DNA from: an uncultured Blautia sp.
Lineage (GTDB): Bacteria > Bacillota > Clostridia > Lachnospirales > Lachnospiraceae
NCBI RefSeq assembly: GCF_937880195.1
Contig: NZ_CALFLA010000049.1
Span: forward strand, 1-18,005
Reading direction: 5' to 3'
DNA length: 18,005 nucleotides
Position numbers and translations under genes: made by a program. The notes beneath the pieces were generated by a model. That model was given only the letters and a program-made list of their open reading frames with translations. It did no database searches and was not told where the DNA came from. Below, one piece after another: positions 1 through 5,840 of the stretch; the stretch's first letter is position 1; each line of letters begins with the position of its first letter.

Positions 1-23
1 GCGCTTTGTGGGGAGGAATAAGT

Positions 24-689
24 ATGAGACTTAAAAGTCATGTAAAATACTGGGGCAGAAACGCTTTTGTCTGGACAGGGATTTCCCTTGCCTGTGTTCT
101 GGGATTTTGGATCATGAACCAACTGAGCAGCGCGAAATATGTGCAGGGCATTGGTCTGGCAGCTACATTTCTGGTGTATCTTGCAGTGGTGGGCGCGTTT
201 GTTTCCATGATCGCAGTGATCTCTACATTCCAGACAGAAATTCCCCGGCTGGTGTCTATGAATGTTACCCGAAAGGCAGCAGTATGGGGGCTGGCGGCAG
301 GTCACGCGGCAACTGCGCTTCTGCATATACTTTTAGGCATCCTGATATGGTGTATCTTTGGTATCGGGGAAGCAGAAATAGTGGTTTTTATTGCATCTTT
401 GATAACAAGCGTGATGCTGGGCTTTGGCGGCTTTGGTATGCTGCTTGGAGCAGCAGCCCTTCGCTGGGGCAAAATTGGAACGATTATCATGGTAGCTGTA
501 ATTATGGTGATGACGATTGGTATTACAACTTTTATAGCGTTGCGGGGAGAAAATTTCCTTCAGGGATTCAGCATGGAAACAAGGATGGATCTTAATTTCT
601 GGCCCCTGGCTTTAATTGCAGCAGTTTTTTATCTGTTTACCGCAGCAGCGGCAGCCATGTTTACAAGAAAGATTGAAGTGCGGGTATAG
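24..689 (+). CDS. Multi-span membrane protein, ABC-permease-like
   Basis: This encodes a protein of 221 residues made almost entirely of hydrophobic stretches, about six predicted membrane helices, with an N-terminal basic segment and a C-terminal KIEVRV tail that should be cytoplasmic. I chose the ATG at 24 because GGGAGG lies 7 bases upstream at 11-16; the frame also extends to a TTG at 6, but that would put the ribosome binding site inside the gene. The next gene starts 11 bases after the stop and appears to be a paralogue: both have a short motif of the type SMxxxRK after helix 2 (VSMNVTRK here) and a GAxxxRxGK motif after helix 4. Tandem pairs like this often follow a GntR regulator and an ABC ATPase in clostridia, which would lie upstream of the window. 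That role is inference; the substrate is unknown. Confidence 0.7.
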   Translation: MRLKSHVKYWGRNAFVWTGISLACVLGFWIMNQLSSAKYVQGIGLAATFLVYLAVVGAFVSMIAVISTFQTEIPRLVSMNVTRKAAVWGLAAGHAATALLHILLGILIWCIFGIGEAEIVVFIASLITSVMLGFGGFGMLLGAAALRWGKIGTIIMVAVIMVMTIGITTFIALRGENFLQGFSMETRMDLNFWPLALIAAVFYLFTAAAAAMFTRKIEVRV

Positions 690-700
690 GAGGGACAATT

Positions 701-1417
701 ATGTTGGATATGATACGAAAACAGTTCCTGATACAAAAAGATGATCTGATCGCCAGCGCTGTGATCGCAGCGGGAGCAGGACTTTTTGGTATTTTCCTTC
801 TTCAGGTCATTTATTATCTGAAACCAGATGCGGCAGCGGAGTATGTGCCTCTGGGAACGATCCTGTCAGGCGGATTTGCTACGTTTTTTGCAATAGCGTT
901 TATTATGGTTCAGCTTTCTGTGTATTTTCGCCTGGTGATATCCATGGGCGGTGTGCGGAAATATTTTTTCTGGGCGTTTCTTGCAGTGAGCCTGATACAG
1001 AATTTTGCGATTTATGGAATTGTGCTCCTGGTTCACAAGGGGGATCAGGTTTTGAACAGAAGCCGCTATCCGAATATGGAGATTGTAGTGGATGTCTGGC
1101 CTTATCTTTTGAAATGGGGAGTTCCGGTAATTGTGTTTGTGGTGATTGGAAGTATGTTTCTTGGAGCTCTGGGAATGCGCTTTGGAAAATATGCCAGTGG
1201 GATTTTCTGGGTGCTGTGGATGGCCATGTGTATGGTCTTTCCACGGATCATGGGTGCGACAGAGGATTCGCCGGATTCTGTATTTGGCCGGATTGGAAAT
1301 ACAGTTATTGATATTTGCAGTGGGATTCCTGGAAGTATCTGGACGATTGTGATGGCGGCCTTTGCCTGCGCGGCAATGCTGGGAACCTACCGGATTCTCA
1401 GAAAGAGCAGTATTTAA
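701..1417 (+). CDS. Multi-span membrane protein, paralogue of upstream gene
   Basis: This encodes 238 residues with about six predicted membrane helices. The ATG at 701 is preceded by AGGAGGG, which overlaps the stop codon of the previous gene, so the two are almost certainly cotranscribed and translationally linked. It shares the ISMGGVRK and GALGMRFGK motifs with the preceding protein (VSMNVTRK and GAAALRWGK), at similar relative positions, so I read the pair as diverged duplicates forming a heteromeric membrane complex. No ATPase, binding-protein or catalytic motif is visible. A permease part of an ABC-2-like exporter is the most likely role, but this is inference from architecture and pairing only. 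Confidence 0.7.
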   Translation: MLDMIRKQFLIQKDDLIASAVIAAGAGLFGIFLLQVIYYLKPDAAAEYVPLGTILSGGFATFFAIAFIMVQLSVYFRLVISMGGVRKYFFWAFLAVSLIQNFAIYGIVLLVHKGDQVLNRSRYPNMEIVVDVWPYLLKWGVPVIVFVVIGSMFLGALGMRFGKYASGIFWVLWMAMCMVFPRIMGATEDSPDSVFGRIGNTVIDICSGIPGSIWTIVMAAFACAAMLGTYRILRKSSI

Positions 1418-1497
1418 CAGGAAGATAGTAAGAGAGAGGGTCTTTTTTGGCGCAAAATACATATACATTAATGAAATAGAAAATCAGGAGGAATCTC

Positions 1498-2646
1498 TTG
1501 AAAGAGTATCGGCGTTTTGTCGCATATGTATATGAGTACCAAAAAGGAAAAAAAGGAAGGAACTGCGGATTTATCCGGGTGGAGGCCAGGGAACAGAGCT
1601 GCAGGCTGGAGGTGCATCTTCTCTGCCCGGGGCTGACGCCGGATGTAAAGTGTGAAGTATTCGGTTTTGTACGTAATGCAGGTCTTATGGACGGCAAACT
1701 GATCGGTTCCTGTATGACGGAGGAGAGTAGAGCGGACTGTGTTCTGGAAACGGACAGGAATAGCATGGGTGGAAGCGGAGCGCCTTTAGAAAAAATAGGC
1801 GGTATGGTACTTATTACAGAGAATGGAGCCTTTTTTGGAACAGAATGGGATGATCAGCCTATTCGCCCGGAAAATTTCAGAAGAACAGAGAACCGGAAAA
1901 GAGAAGAAGCGCTTGTTCCTGACCGGGGAAAAAGGCAGGAAGGGGAAGAGGAGAAGGAAGAAGTAAGACAGGAAGAGCCAGAACCAGAGGAGAAGGAAGA
2001 AGTAAGACAGGAAGAGCCAGAGGCAGAGGAAAAGACAGAAGTAAGACAGGAAGAGCCAGAGGCAGAAGTAAGACAGAAAGAGCCAGAGGCAGAGGAAAAG
2101 GCAGAAGTAAGGCAGGAAGAACCAGAGGTAAAGACAGAAGTAAGGCAGGAAGATCCAGAAATAGAAAAGGAGCCTTATACAGAACAGGGAAGGGACGGAG
2201 AACAGAATAAGGAGGAAGAAGCAGAGCCGGAAGTAAAAGCCCAGGCGGTAAGTTCCTTTTCGCAGCTCCTTTCTGTGGGAGAGCCTGTAGAGGCTTTTGC
2301 CGACGGAGAGATCTATGACTGCAGAAAAATACAGCTTCGGGATCTGGCAGTTTTATATCCCCGGGACTGTTCTCTTAGAAATAATCGTTTTGTGCAGCAT
2401 GGACAGTATCATTTCGGACATCTTCTCCTGGGAAGGAACCGCCTGGGGCAATACATACTGGGCGTGCCCGGCGGTTACGATCAGCAGGAGCGTTTTATGG
2501 CAAATATGTTTGGTTTTCCCTATTTTCGGGAAAGCAGACAAATCCGCCTTCCCAGGGCAAGAGGCGGATATTGGTACCGCTTAATCAATTCCCCGAAGCT
2601 CTACGAGAGGGATGGTGCGTTTCAGAATATCCCGGAAATACATTAG
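1498..2646 (+). CDS. Hypothetical protein with acidic repeat linker (DUF6128-like?)
   Basis: This encodes a protein of 382 residues with three parts. Residues 1-125 form a folded-looking N-terminal domain. Residues 130-245 are an extremely Glu-rich linker containing six copies of an EVRQxxPE repeat (starting at residues 155, 168, 181, 190, 203 and 214). Residues 250-370 form a well-ordered C-terminal domain with FGHLLLGRNRLGQYILGVPG and RGGYWYRL segments. The start is a TTG at 1498, chosen because AGGAGGA lies 5 bases upstream at 1486-1492. No signal peptide or membrane helix is seen. The arrangement resembles Lachnospiraceae proteins labelled DUF6128, but I recall that label only loosely and cannot confirm it. 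The last 66 bases overlap the convergent radical-SAM gene. Function unknown. Confidence 0.75.
   Translation: MKEYRRFVAYVYEYQKGKKGRNCGFIRVEAREQSCRLEVHLLCPGLTPDVKCEVFGFVRNAGLMDGKLIGSCMTEESRADCVLETDRNSMGGSGAPLEKIGGMVLITENGAFFGTEWDDQPIRPENFRRTENRKREEALVPDRGKRQEGEEEKEEVRQEEPEPEEKEEVRQEEPEAEEKTEVRQEEPEAEVRQKEPEAEEKAEVRQEEPEVKTEVRQEDPEIEKEPYTEQGRDGEQNKEEEAEPEVKAQAVSSFSQLLSVGEPVEAFADGEIYDCRKIQLRDLAVLYPRDCSLRNNRFVQHGQYHFGHLLLGRNRLGQYILGVPGGYDQQERFMANMFGFPYFRESRQIRLPRARGGYWYRLINSPKLYERDGAFQNIPEIH
1960..2160 (+). repeat. In-gene tandem repeat coding for EVRQxxPE
   Basis: Six related units sit in frame at spacings of 39, 39, 27, 39 and 33 bases. Each codes for E-V-R-Q-E/K-E/D-P-E followed by a short variable acidic or lysine spacer. 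All spacings are multiples of three, so copy number could change by slippage or recombination without breaking the frame. Confidence 0.85.
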
Positions 2647-3276
2647 TTCTTTTTGGGAATAACTGCTGAATCCAGGCTGCAGAACTTCTTTGGAGTCTCT
2701 GTAGGCCTGGAGGTAGTAGGCTTTTGCCCCGGCGATCCATTGACCGATCTGGATAAAATCCTGTTCTGTGTGGAGCTCCCGTACGACTGTAGTGCGAAAT
2801 TCATAATCAAGAGAGCCGTTTATAAGAAAGTCAACAGTTTCTTTTATGGAATCAAGATCCGGGTGTACAAGTCCGCAAAGTGAAGGATAATTGTTGGGAC
2901 ATGCTTTAATGTCTACGGCAGTCATCTGGATCAGATTCCGGCTTGCCAGATCTTTTAGAACCTGAGGACGAGATCCGTTTGTATCCAGCTTTACCGGATA
3001 ACCAAGATCTTGTATTTTTTTTAGAAATTCAGGAAGCTCAGGAGACAGCGTAGGTTCTCCTCCTGTGACGCAGACTCCTTCCAGAATCCCTTTGCGTTTT
3101 TTTAAAAAAGAAAGCACCTCTTCTTCAGGAATTTCCGGCTGGCGGTCAGGACTTAGGACAAGAGAACTGTTCTGACAAAAAGGACAGCGGAAGTTGCATC
3201 CGCCCAGGAAAATCGTAGCCGCTACCCGGCCGGGATAATCAAGAAGAGTAGTTTTGTTTAATCCGTATATTTTCAT
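2581..3276 (-). CDS. nrdG: Anaerobic ribonucleotide reductase activating protein, radical SAM
   Basis: This is a radical S-adenosylmethionine activase of 231 residues, the type that installs the glycyl radical on the anaerobic ribonucleoside-triphosphate reductase NrdD. The 4Fe-4S motif C27-x3-C31-x2-C34 (GGCNFRCPFC) and the SAM-binding GGEPT motif at residues 72-76 are intact. The N-terminal KTTLLDYPGR segment and the length fit the NrdG2 subfamily (TIGR02495 type) rather than classic short NrdG. The start ATG is preceded on the minus strand by AAAGGA with 7 bases spacing. No nrdD is adjacent, so the partner must be elsewhere in the genome. Its 3' end overlaps the convergent gene at 1498-2646 by 66 bases. 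A different glycyl-radical enzyme as partner is possible. Confidence 0.9.
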   Translation of the reverse strand: MKIYGLNKTTLLDYPGRVAATIFLGGCNFRCPFCQNSSLVLSPDRQPEIPEEEVLSFLKKRKGILEGVCVTGGEPTLSPELPEFLKKIQDLGYPVKLDTNGSRPQVLKDLASRNLIQMTAVDIKACPNNYPSLCGLVHPDLDSIKETVDFLINGSLDYEFRTTVVRELHTEQDFIQIGQWIAGAKAYYLQAYRDSKEVLQPGFSSYSQKELMYFRDILKRTIPLVELRGID

Positions 3277-3310
3277 AAAGTTGTCCTTTCGTATTTGCAG
3301 ATTGTTTTAG

Positions 3311-3336
3311 GGAGCATAGGCTCCTTTTTTATTTTA
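3311..3336. terminator. Short hairpin with T-run on the plus strand
   Basis: GGAGC (3311-3315) and GCTCC (3320-3324) form a 5 bp stem, extendable by weak pairs, followed on the plus strand by TTTTTTATTTT. It could stop plus-strand transcription arriving from the 1498-2646 gene before it enters tadA. On the minus strand the same hairpin would lie at the very 5' end of the nrdG mRNA. The stem is short, so terminator strength is uncertain. Confidence 0.5.
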
Positions 3337-3359
3337 GGTATTTTACATTGATTTTGCAA
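3331..3359 (-). promoter_or_regulatory. Candidate sigma-A promoter of nrdG
   Basis: On the minus strand TTGCAA (3354-3359) and TAAAAT (3331-3336) are separated by 17 bases. The expected start falls near 3324, so the nrdG message would begin at the small hairpin at 3311-3324. It interleaves with the plus-strand promoter of tadA. Confidence 0.5.
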
Positions 3360-3376
3360 TGGCTGTTTACTATAAT
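3348..3376 (+). promoter_or_regulatory. Sigma-A promoter of tadA
   Basis: TTGATT (3348-3353) and a perfect TATAAT (3371-3376) are separated by 17 bases. The tadA ribosome binding site begins 17 bases after the -10 box, leaving a very short leader. Confidence 0.75.
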
Positions 3377-3407
3377 AATTACAGGAACTATGAGAGGAGA
3401 AATTTTT

Positions 3408-3911
3408 GTGACAGAACAGGAACGGTTTATGAAAGAAGCTGTCCGTCAGGCAAAAAAAGCATGGGCATTGAAGGAAGTTCCCATTGGATGTGTGATCGTA
3501 TCTGAGGGAAAGATCATAGCAAGAGGATATAACAGGAGAAATACGGACAAAAATACCCTTTCTCATGCAGAATTGAACGCTATCCGTAAGGCCAGCAAAA
3601 AACTGGGAGATTGGAGGCTGGAAGGCTGCACTATGTATGTGACGCTTGAGCCTTGCCAGATGTGCGCTGGGGCTCTTGTGCAGTCCCGGATCGACGAGGT
3701 GGTGATCGGAAGCATGAATCCTAAGGCGGGCTGCGCTGGATCCGTTCTGAATCTTTTGGAAGTGGACGGATTTAACCATAAAGTAAAAATTACAAAAGGG
3801 GTTTTGCAGGAAGAATGTTCGACTATGCTTTCGGAGTTTTTTCGGGAGCTGAGGGCGGAGAAGAAAAAGAAGAAGGAAAGTAAAGAGAAGAGCAAAGAGG
3901 GGGAACTGTAA
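3408..3911 (+). CDS. tadA: tRNA-specific adenosine deaminase TadA
   Basis: The enzyme converts adenosine-34 to inosine in tRNA-Arg(ACG), needed for reading of CGN codons. The zinc and catalytic motifs are present: H53-A-E55 (in LSHAELN) and P82-C83-x2-C86 (PCQMC). The start is a GTG at 3408, with GAGGAGA 7 bases upstream at 3394-3400; the frame extends to a TTG at 3348, but that triplet is the -35 box. The product has 167 residues, slightly longer than the usual ~150-160 because of a Lys/Glu-rich tail (residues 150-167) that looks disordered. The DNA for this tail lies inside a direct repeat that recurs at 4945-5251. The order tadA, SRP RNA, dnaX, ybaB, recR is known from many Firmicutes and is kept here in loosened form. 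Confidence 0.95.
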   Translation: MTEQERFMKEAVRQAKKAWALKEVPIGCVIVSEGKIIARGYNRRNTDKNTLSHAELNAIRKASKKLGDWRLEGCTMYVTLEPCQMCAGALVQSRIDEVVIGSMNPKAGCAGSVLNLLEVDGFNHKVKITKGVLQEECSTMLSEFFRELRAEKKKKKESKEKSKEGEL

Positions 3912-4137
3912 GCCGTTTCCCCTCTCTGCACACACCCCCATGCTTTAAAAGAGTTGTAGTAATTGGAGAGGGGAAGGGATTGAAGAAAGAGATGGCTCTA
4001 GGTTTTGCGGAAGCGAAATAACGGGCCTAGGACAGGAATACTCCTCTGAGAGAAGAAGTGCTGGGTGTTGTGAAGAAAGGTGCGTCTTGAGCAGTTTGCT
4101 GAAAGGAAGAATGGCAGGGATGAAGTGACAGCGGCGA
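3824..4137. repeat. Direct repeat A, copy 1 (spans tadA 3' end)
   Basis: This stretch matches 4945-5251 with small indels and substitutions; some blocks of 30 or more bases are identical. It starts in the tadA coding tail, includes its stop codon, and ends at AGCGGCGA. It contains an 8 bp stem around the tadA stop codon (GGGGGAAC at 3900-3907 with GTTTCCCC). In the second copy the matching arm reads GTTCCCCC, so the G-U pair becomes G-C and the stem is kept. Apart from the tadA tail I see no gene in it. The plus strand is strongly purine-rich. Confidence 0.85.
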
Positions 4138-4144
4138 CCGCCCA

Positions 4145-4173
4145 TTGTCAGAGTCACTTGACATAACTATATA
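4145..4173 (+). promoter_or_regulatory. Candidate promoter of small membrane protein and yqeY
   Basis: TTGTCA (4145-4150) and TATATA (4168-4173) are separated by 17 bases. The -35 box overlaps a small hairpin (TGACA 4126-4130 with TGTCA 4146-4150, enclosing GCGG/CCGC). The start site would be close to 4180, just before the ribosome binding site of the 51-codon gene. Confidence 0.55.
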
Positions 4174-4200
4174 GAAAAAAGAACGGAAGGAGAGTTTCAT

Positions 4201-4356
4201 ATGAAGAATTTAAAAACAATCATTTATTTTATCCCATTTATAAGTTTTATAATTTTTACTGTTACCAGTGGAATTACTTCCGCAGCTGCGGCGTTGACGT
4301 TTGTCTTCAGTGCTGCCGGACTTTGGATCAGTGAAAAACGCAAAAACAAAAAATGA
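4201..4356 (+). CDS. Small membrane protein, 51 residues
   Basis: This short frame begins with an ATG at 4201, preceded by GGAAGGAGAG at a normal distance, and codes for 51 residues. The product starts MKNLKTIIYFIPF, has one long or two short hydrophobic helices (about residues 6-22 and 28-44, split by a TSGITSAAA segment rich in small residues), and ends in a strongly basic tail EKRKNKK. Under the positive-inside rule the tail should be cytoplasmic. The good ribosome binding site, the upstream promoter and the conserved-looking composition argue that it is real. yqeY follows after 70 bases and is probably cotranscribed. I do not recognise a family and give no function. Confidence 0.6.
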   Translation: MKNLKTIIYFIPFISFIIFTVTSGITSAAAALTFVFSAAGLWISEKRKNKK

Positions 4357-4426
4357 GAGTGTGGACAGGAAAAGAAAAGAGGTTTACAATGTCTGTAAAA
4401 TAATTAAATTTCAGGAGGAAAAAGAC

Positions 4427-4864
4427 ATGCAGCTTGAAGCTTTAAGAAAAGATATGGTAGCGGCAATGAAAGCCAAAGACAAAGTAACAAAAGAGGCAGT
4501 ATCTTCACTGGTAGCCGCAGCCAAAAAAGCAGCCATTGACGAGGGATGCCGGGATGACGTACCGGAGGCCCTTGTAGACCGCGTGATTCTGAAAGAATTA
4601 AAAACAGTAAAAGAACAGCTGGACACTTGTCCGGAAAATAGAGAGGATCTCAGAGAAGAGTATCAGGCAAGATATGATGTGATCGCCAAATATGCTCCAC
4701 AGCAGATGGGAGAGGAAGAAATCCGCGCATATCTGGAAGAAAAATTTGCGGAGGTACTGGCTACTAAAAATAAAGGTCAGATCATGAAAGCAGTAATGGG
4801 AGATCTAAAAGGAAAAGCAGATGGAAAACTGATCAATCAGGTAGTGGCTCAGTTTTGCGAATGA
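4427..4864 (+). CDS. yqeY: GatB/YqeY-domain protein
   Basis: This encodes a small, soluble, largely helical protein of 145 residues, close to the usual ~148 for YqeY. The family resembles the tail domain of GatB and is thought to help tRNA-dependent amidation or to bind tRNA, but its role is not firmly established. Typical features are the N-terminal LRKDMVAAMKAKDK segment, the EEYQARYDVIAKYAPQQM segment near the middle, and the C-terminal NKGQIMKAVMGDLKGKADGKLINQVV. The ATG at 4427 is chosen for AGGAGGA at 4413-4419; the frame runs upstream to 4301 but that part overlaps the 51-codon gene. It lies inside the duplicated tadA/ffs segment, in the first copy only, and its stop codon touches a truncated SRP RNA tail. 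Confidence 0.92.
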   Translation: MQLEALRKDMVAAMKAKDKVTKEAVSSLVAAAKKAAIDEGCRDDVPEALVDRVILKELKTVKEQLDTCPENREDLREEYQARYDVIAKYAPQQMGEEEIRAYLEEKFAEVLATKNKGQIMKAVMGDLKGKADGKLINQVVAQFCE

Positions 4865-4937
4865 AAAAGCCATTCTCTGAGAGAATGACCTGAAATTACT
4901 TTATTTACGCGCGCCGCACCTCAGAATGTATTTGCAG
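4863..4937. repeat. Direct repeat B, copy 1: truncated ffs 3' end with terminator
   Basis: These 75 bases match 5441-5517, which is the 3' end of the SRP RNA gene, its trailer and its terminator. About 30 bases of the RNA proper are present here, and the match ends at CAG (4937). The terminator hairpin (CATTCTC 4871-4877, GAGAATG 4881-4887) with a T5 run on the minus strand is intact and would block leftward transcription at the end of yqeY. It is a gene fragment, not a second working SRP RNA. Confidence 0.85.
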
Positions 4938-4944
4938 TTTTTTT

Positions 4945-5251
4945 TATGCTTTAGGGGAGCGGGAGATGAGGGTGGAGAAGAAGAGAGAGAAGAGCAAAGA
5001 GGGGGAACTGTAAGCCGTTCCCCCTCTCTGCACACACCCCCATGCTTTAAAAGAGCTGTAGTAATTGGAGAGGGGAAGGGATTGGAGAAAGAGATGGCTC
5101 TAGGTTTTTGCGGAAGCGAAATAACGGAACGGGAGAAGAATTGAGCTGGGAGCAGGAGTGCGGGAGTAGAAGTTCTGGACGTTGTGAAGAAAGGTGCGTT
5201 TTAAGCAGTCAGCTGAAAGGAAGAATGGCAGGGGTGAAGTGACAGCGGCGA
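4945..5251. repeat. Direct repeat A, copy 2
   Basis: This is the second copy of the segment at 3824-4137. It carries the DNA of the tadA tail and stop codon without the rest of tadA, so the frame here is a decayed remnant. The hairpin around the former stop is perfect (GGGGGAAC / GTTCCCCC). The stretch between the first block and the end has several indels, but the last ~50 bases are again nearly identical to copy 1. It directly follows the ffs fragment, as expected for a tandem duplication junction; the junction has a run of T at 4938-4945. Confidence 0.85.
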
Positions 5252-5396
5252 GGCTTTCGTAATGAGGTTCGTGTTAGTTTCTGCCACAGAGCGAATTGTT
5301 TGAGCCGAAGGCGAGTTTTCGCGGATGGCAGATAATACACACACGAACCGAGTAGAAAACGCAACCTGTCACAATCCTGCCATTGCTTCCGTCAGC
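5212..5396. repeat. Long imperfect hairpin (palindromic element)
   Basis: The 185 bases fold back on themselves in nested blocks. GCTGA (5212-5216) pairs with TCAGC (5392-5396), GGAAG-AATGGCAGG (5219-5232) with CCTGCCATTGCTTCC (5376-5390, one bulge), TGACAG (5240-5245) with CTGTCA (5366-5371), GGTTCGTGT (5266-5274) with ACACGAACC (5341-5349), and TCTGCCA (5280-5286) with TGGCAGA (5326-5332). The left arm is the end of repeat A; copy 1 lacks most of the rest. No reading frame is credible. It may be a dispersed palindromic element or a structured RNA. Confidence 0.7.
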
Positions 5397-5440
5397 GTTA
5401 GTTCATTTTCCTCTCCAGCGTTATCTGATATCGCTACATA

Positions 5441-5517
5441 GAAAAAAAGCCATTCTCTGAGAGAATGACCTGAAATTACTTTATTTACGCGCGCCGCACC
5501 TCGGAATGCATTCACAG
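5441..5517. repeat. Direct repeat B, copy 2 (within ffs)
   Basis: This is the parent copy of 4863-4937: terminator, trailer and last ~30 bases of the SRP RNA gene in their proper context. Confidence 0.85.
5442..5469 (-). terminator. Rho-independent terminator of ffs
   Basis: On the minus strand CATTCTC and GAGAATG (plus-strand 5451-5457 and 5461-5467) form a 7 bp stem with a 3-base loop, extendable by two pairs, and are followed by seven T. It lies about 20 bases beyond the expected mature RNA 3' end. Confidence 0.85.
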
Positions 5518-5748
5518 ACGTTACCTTTACAGCCAGCTCGGCCCAGGCACCCTCGCGGCACACAAGAGCGTCTGCTTAGTGCTGCTGCATTCCTGCCCTG
5601 ACACGGTTCACAGATTCCTGTTGCGTGAGACCCAGACGTCAGCGCCGCTTATAAAGGGCAGCTCTGCAAAATACAAGCCTCAGATTGGCATCACCCCTGC
5701 TGTAGCGGATTGCAGGTACAGGGCACCGCTAACTCCCCGGCTGCGCGG
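5488..5748 (-). ncRNA. ffs: Signal recognition particle RNA, large bacterial (Alu-containing) type
   Basis: This is the RNA scaffold of the signal recognition particle, which pairs with Ffh and targets nascent membrane and secreted proteins. Read on the minus strand, the S-domain signature is complete: GTCAGG, GCA stem, GGAA tetraloop, TGC stem, AGCAGC (plus-strand 5581-5602). Near the 5' end is the Alu-domain signature GGGGAGTTAGCGGTGCC followed by CTGTAC (plus 5717-5738). The 5' CGCGC and 3' GCGCG segments can close the molecule, giving about 261 bases, close to the ~270 of the Bacillus scRNA. Ends are inferred from the promoter and closing helix, so allow a few bases error. It sits between tadA and dnaX, its usual place in Firmicutes, but on the opposite strand to both. 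Confidence 0.95.
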
Positions 5749-5754
5749 AATTTA

Positions 5755-5783
5755 AGTATAGACGATTTTTGTAGTCTTGTCAA
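5755..5783 (-). promoter_or_regulatory. Strong sigma-A promoter of ffs
   Basis: On the minus strand a perfect TTGACA (5778-5783) and TATACT (5755-5760) are 17 bases apart. Transcription should begin near 5748, at the SRP RNA 5' end. The -35 box overlaps that of the divergent pfkA promoter by five bases. Confidence 0.88.
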
Positions 5784-5806
5784 GTAGGCCTCAGATATTA
5801 TATAAT
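5777..5806 (+). promoter_or_regulatory. Sigma-A promoter of pfkA
   Basis: TTGTCA (5777-5782) and a perfect TATAAT (5801-5806) are separated by 18 bases. The -35 hexamer occupies almost the same bases as the -35 of the divergent ffs promoter. Confidence 0.75.
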
Positions 5807-5840
5807 AAGAGAATAAAAAACGAAACGGGGTGCGTCAATT

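Noticed and set aside
1960..2160. Regularly spaced repeats as a CRISPR array
   Set aside because: Units are in frame within a gene, vary in spacing, and the spacers are repetitive too.
3348..3407. N-terminal extension of TadA from a TTG at 3348
   Set aside because: It overlaps the promoter and has no ribosome binding site; the GTG at 3408 does.
4158..4163. Perfect TTGACA upstream of the 51-codon gene
   Set aside because: No -10 box at 16-18 bases; the pair TTGTCA/TATATA covering the same region fits better.
4301..4426. N-terminal extension of YqeY
   Set aside because: It overlaps the 51-codon gene, adds a non-family segment, and the ATG at 4427 has a consensus ribosome binding site.
4926..5144. 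72-codon plus-strand frame
   Set aside because: It is the decayed second copy of the tadA tail and flank; there is no ribosome binding site and the composition is not protein-like.
5369..5563. 64-codon reading frame on the minus strand
   Set aside because: It runs through the SRP RNA 3' end and terminator and has no ribosome binding site; the RNA gene explains the sequence.
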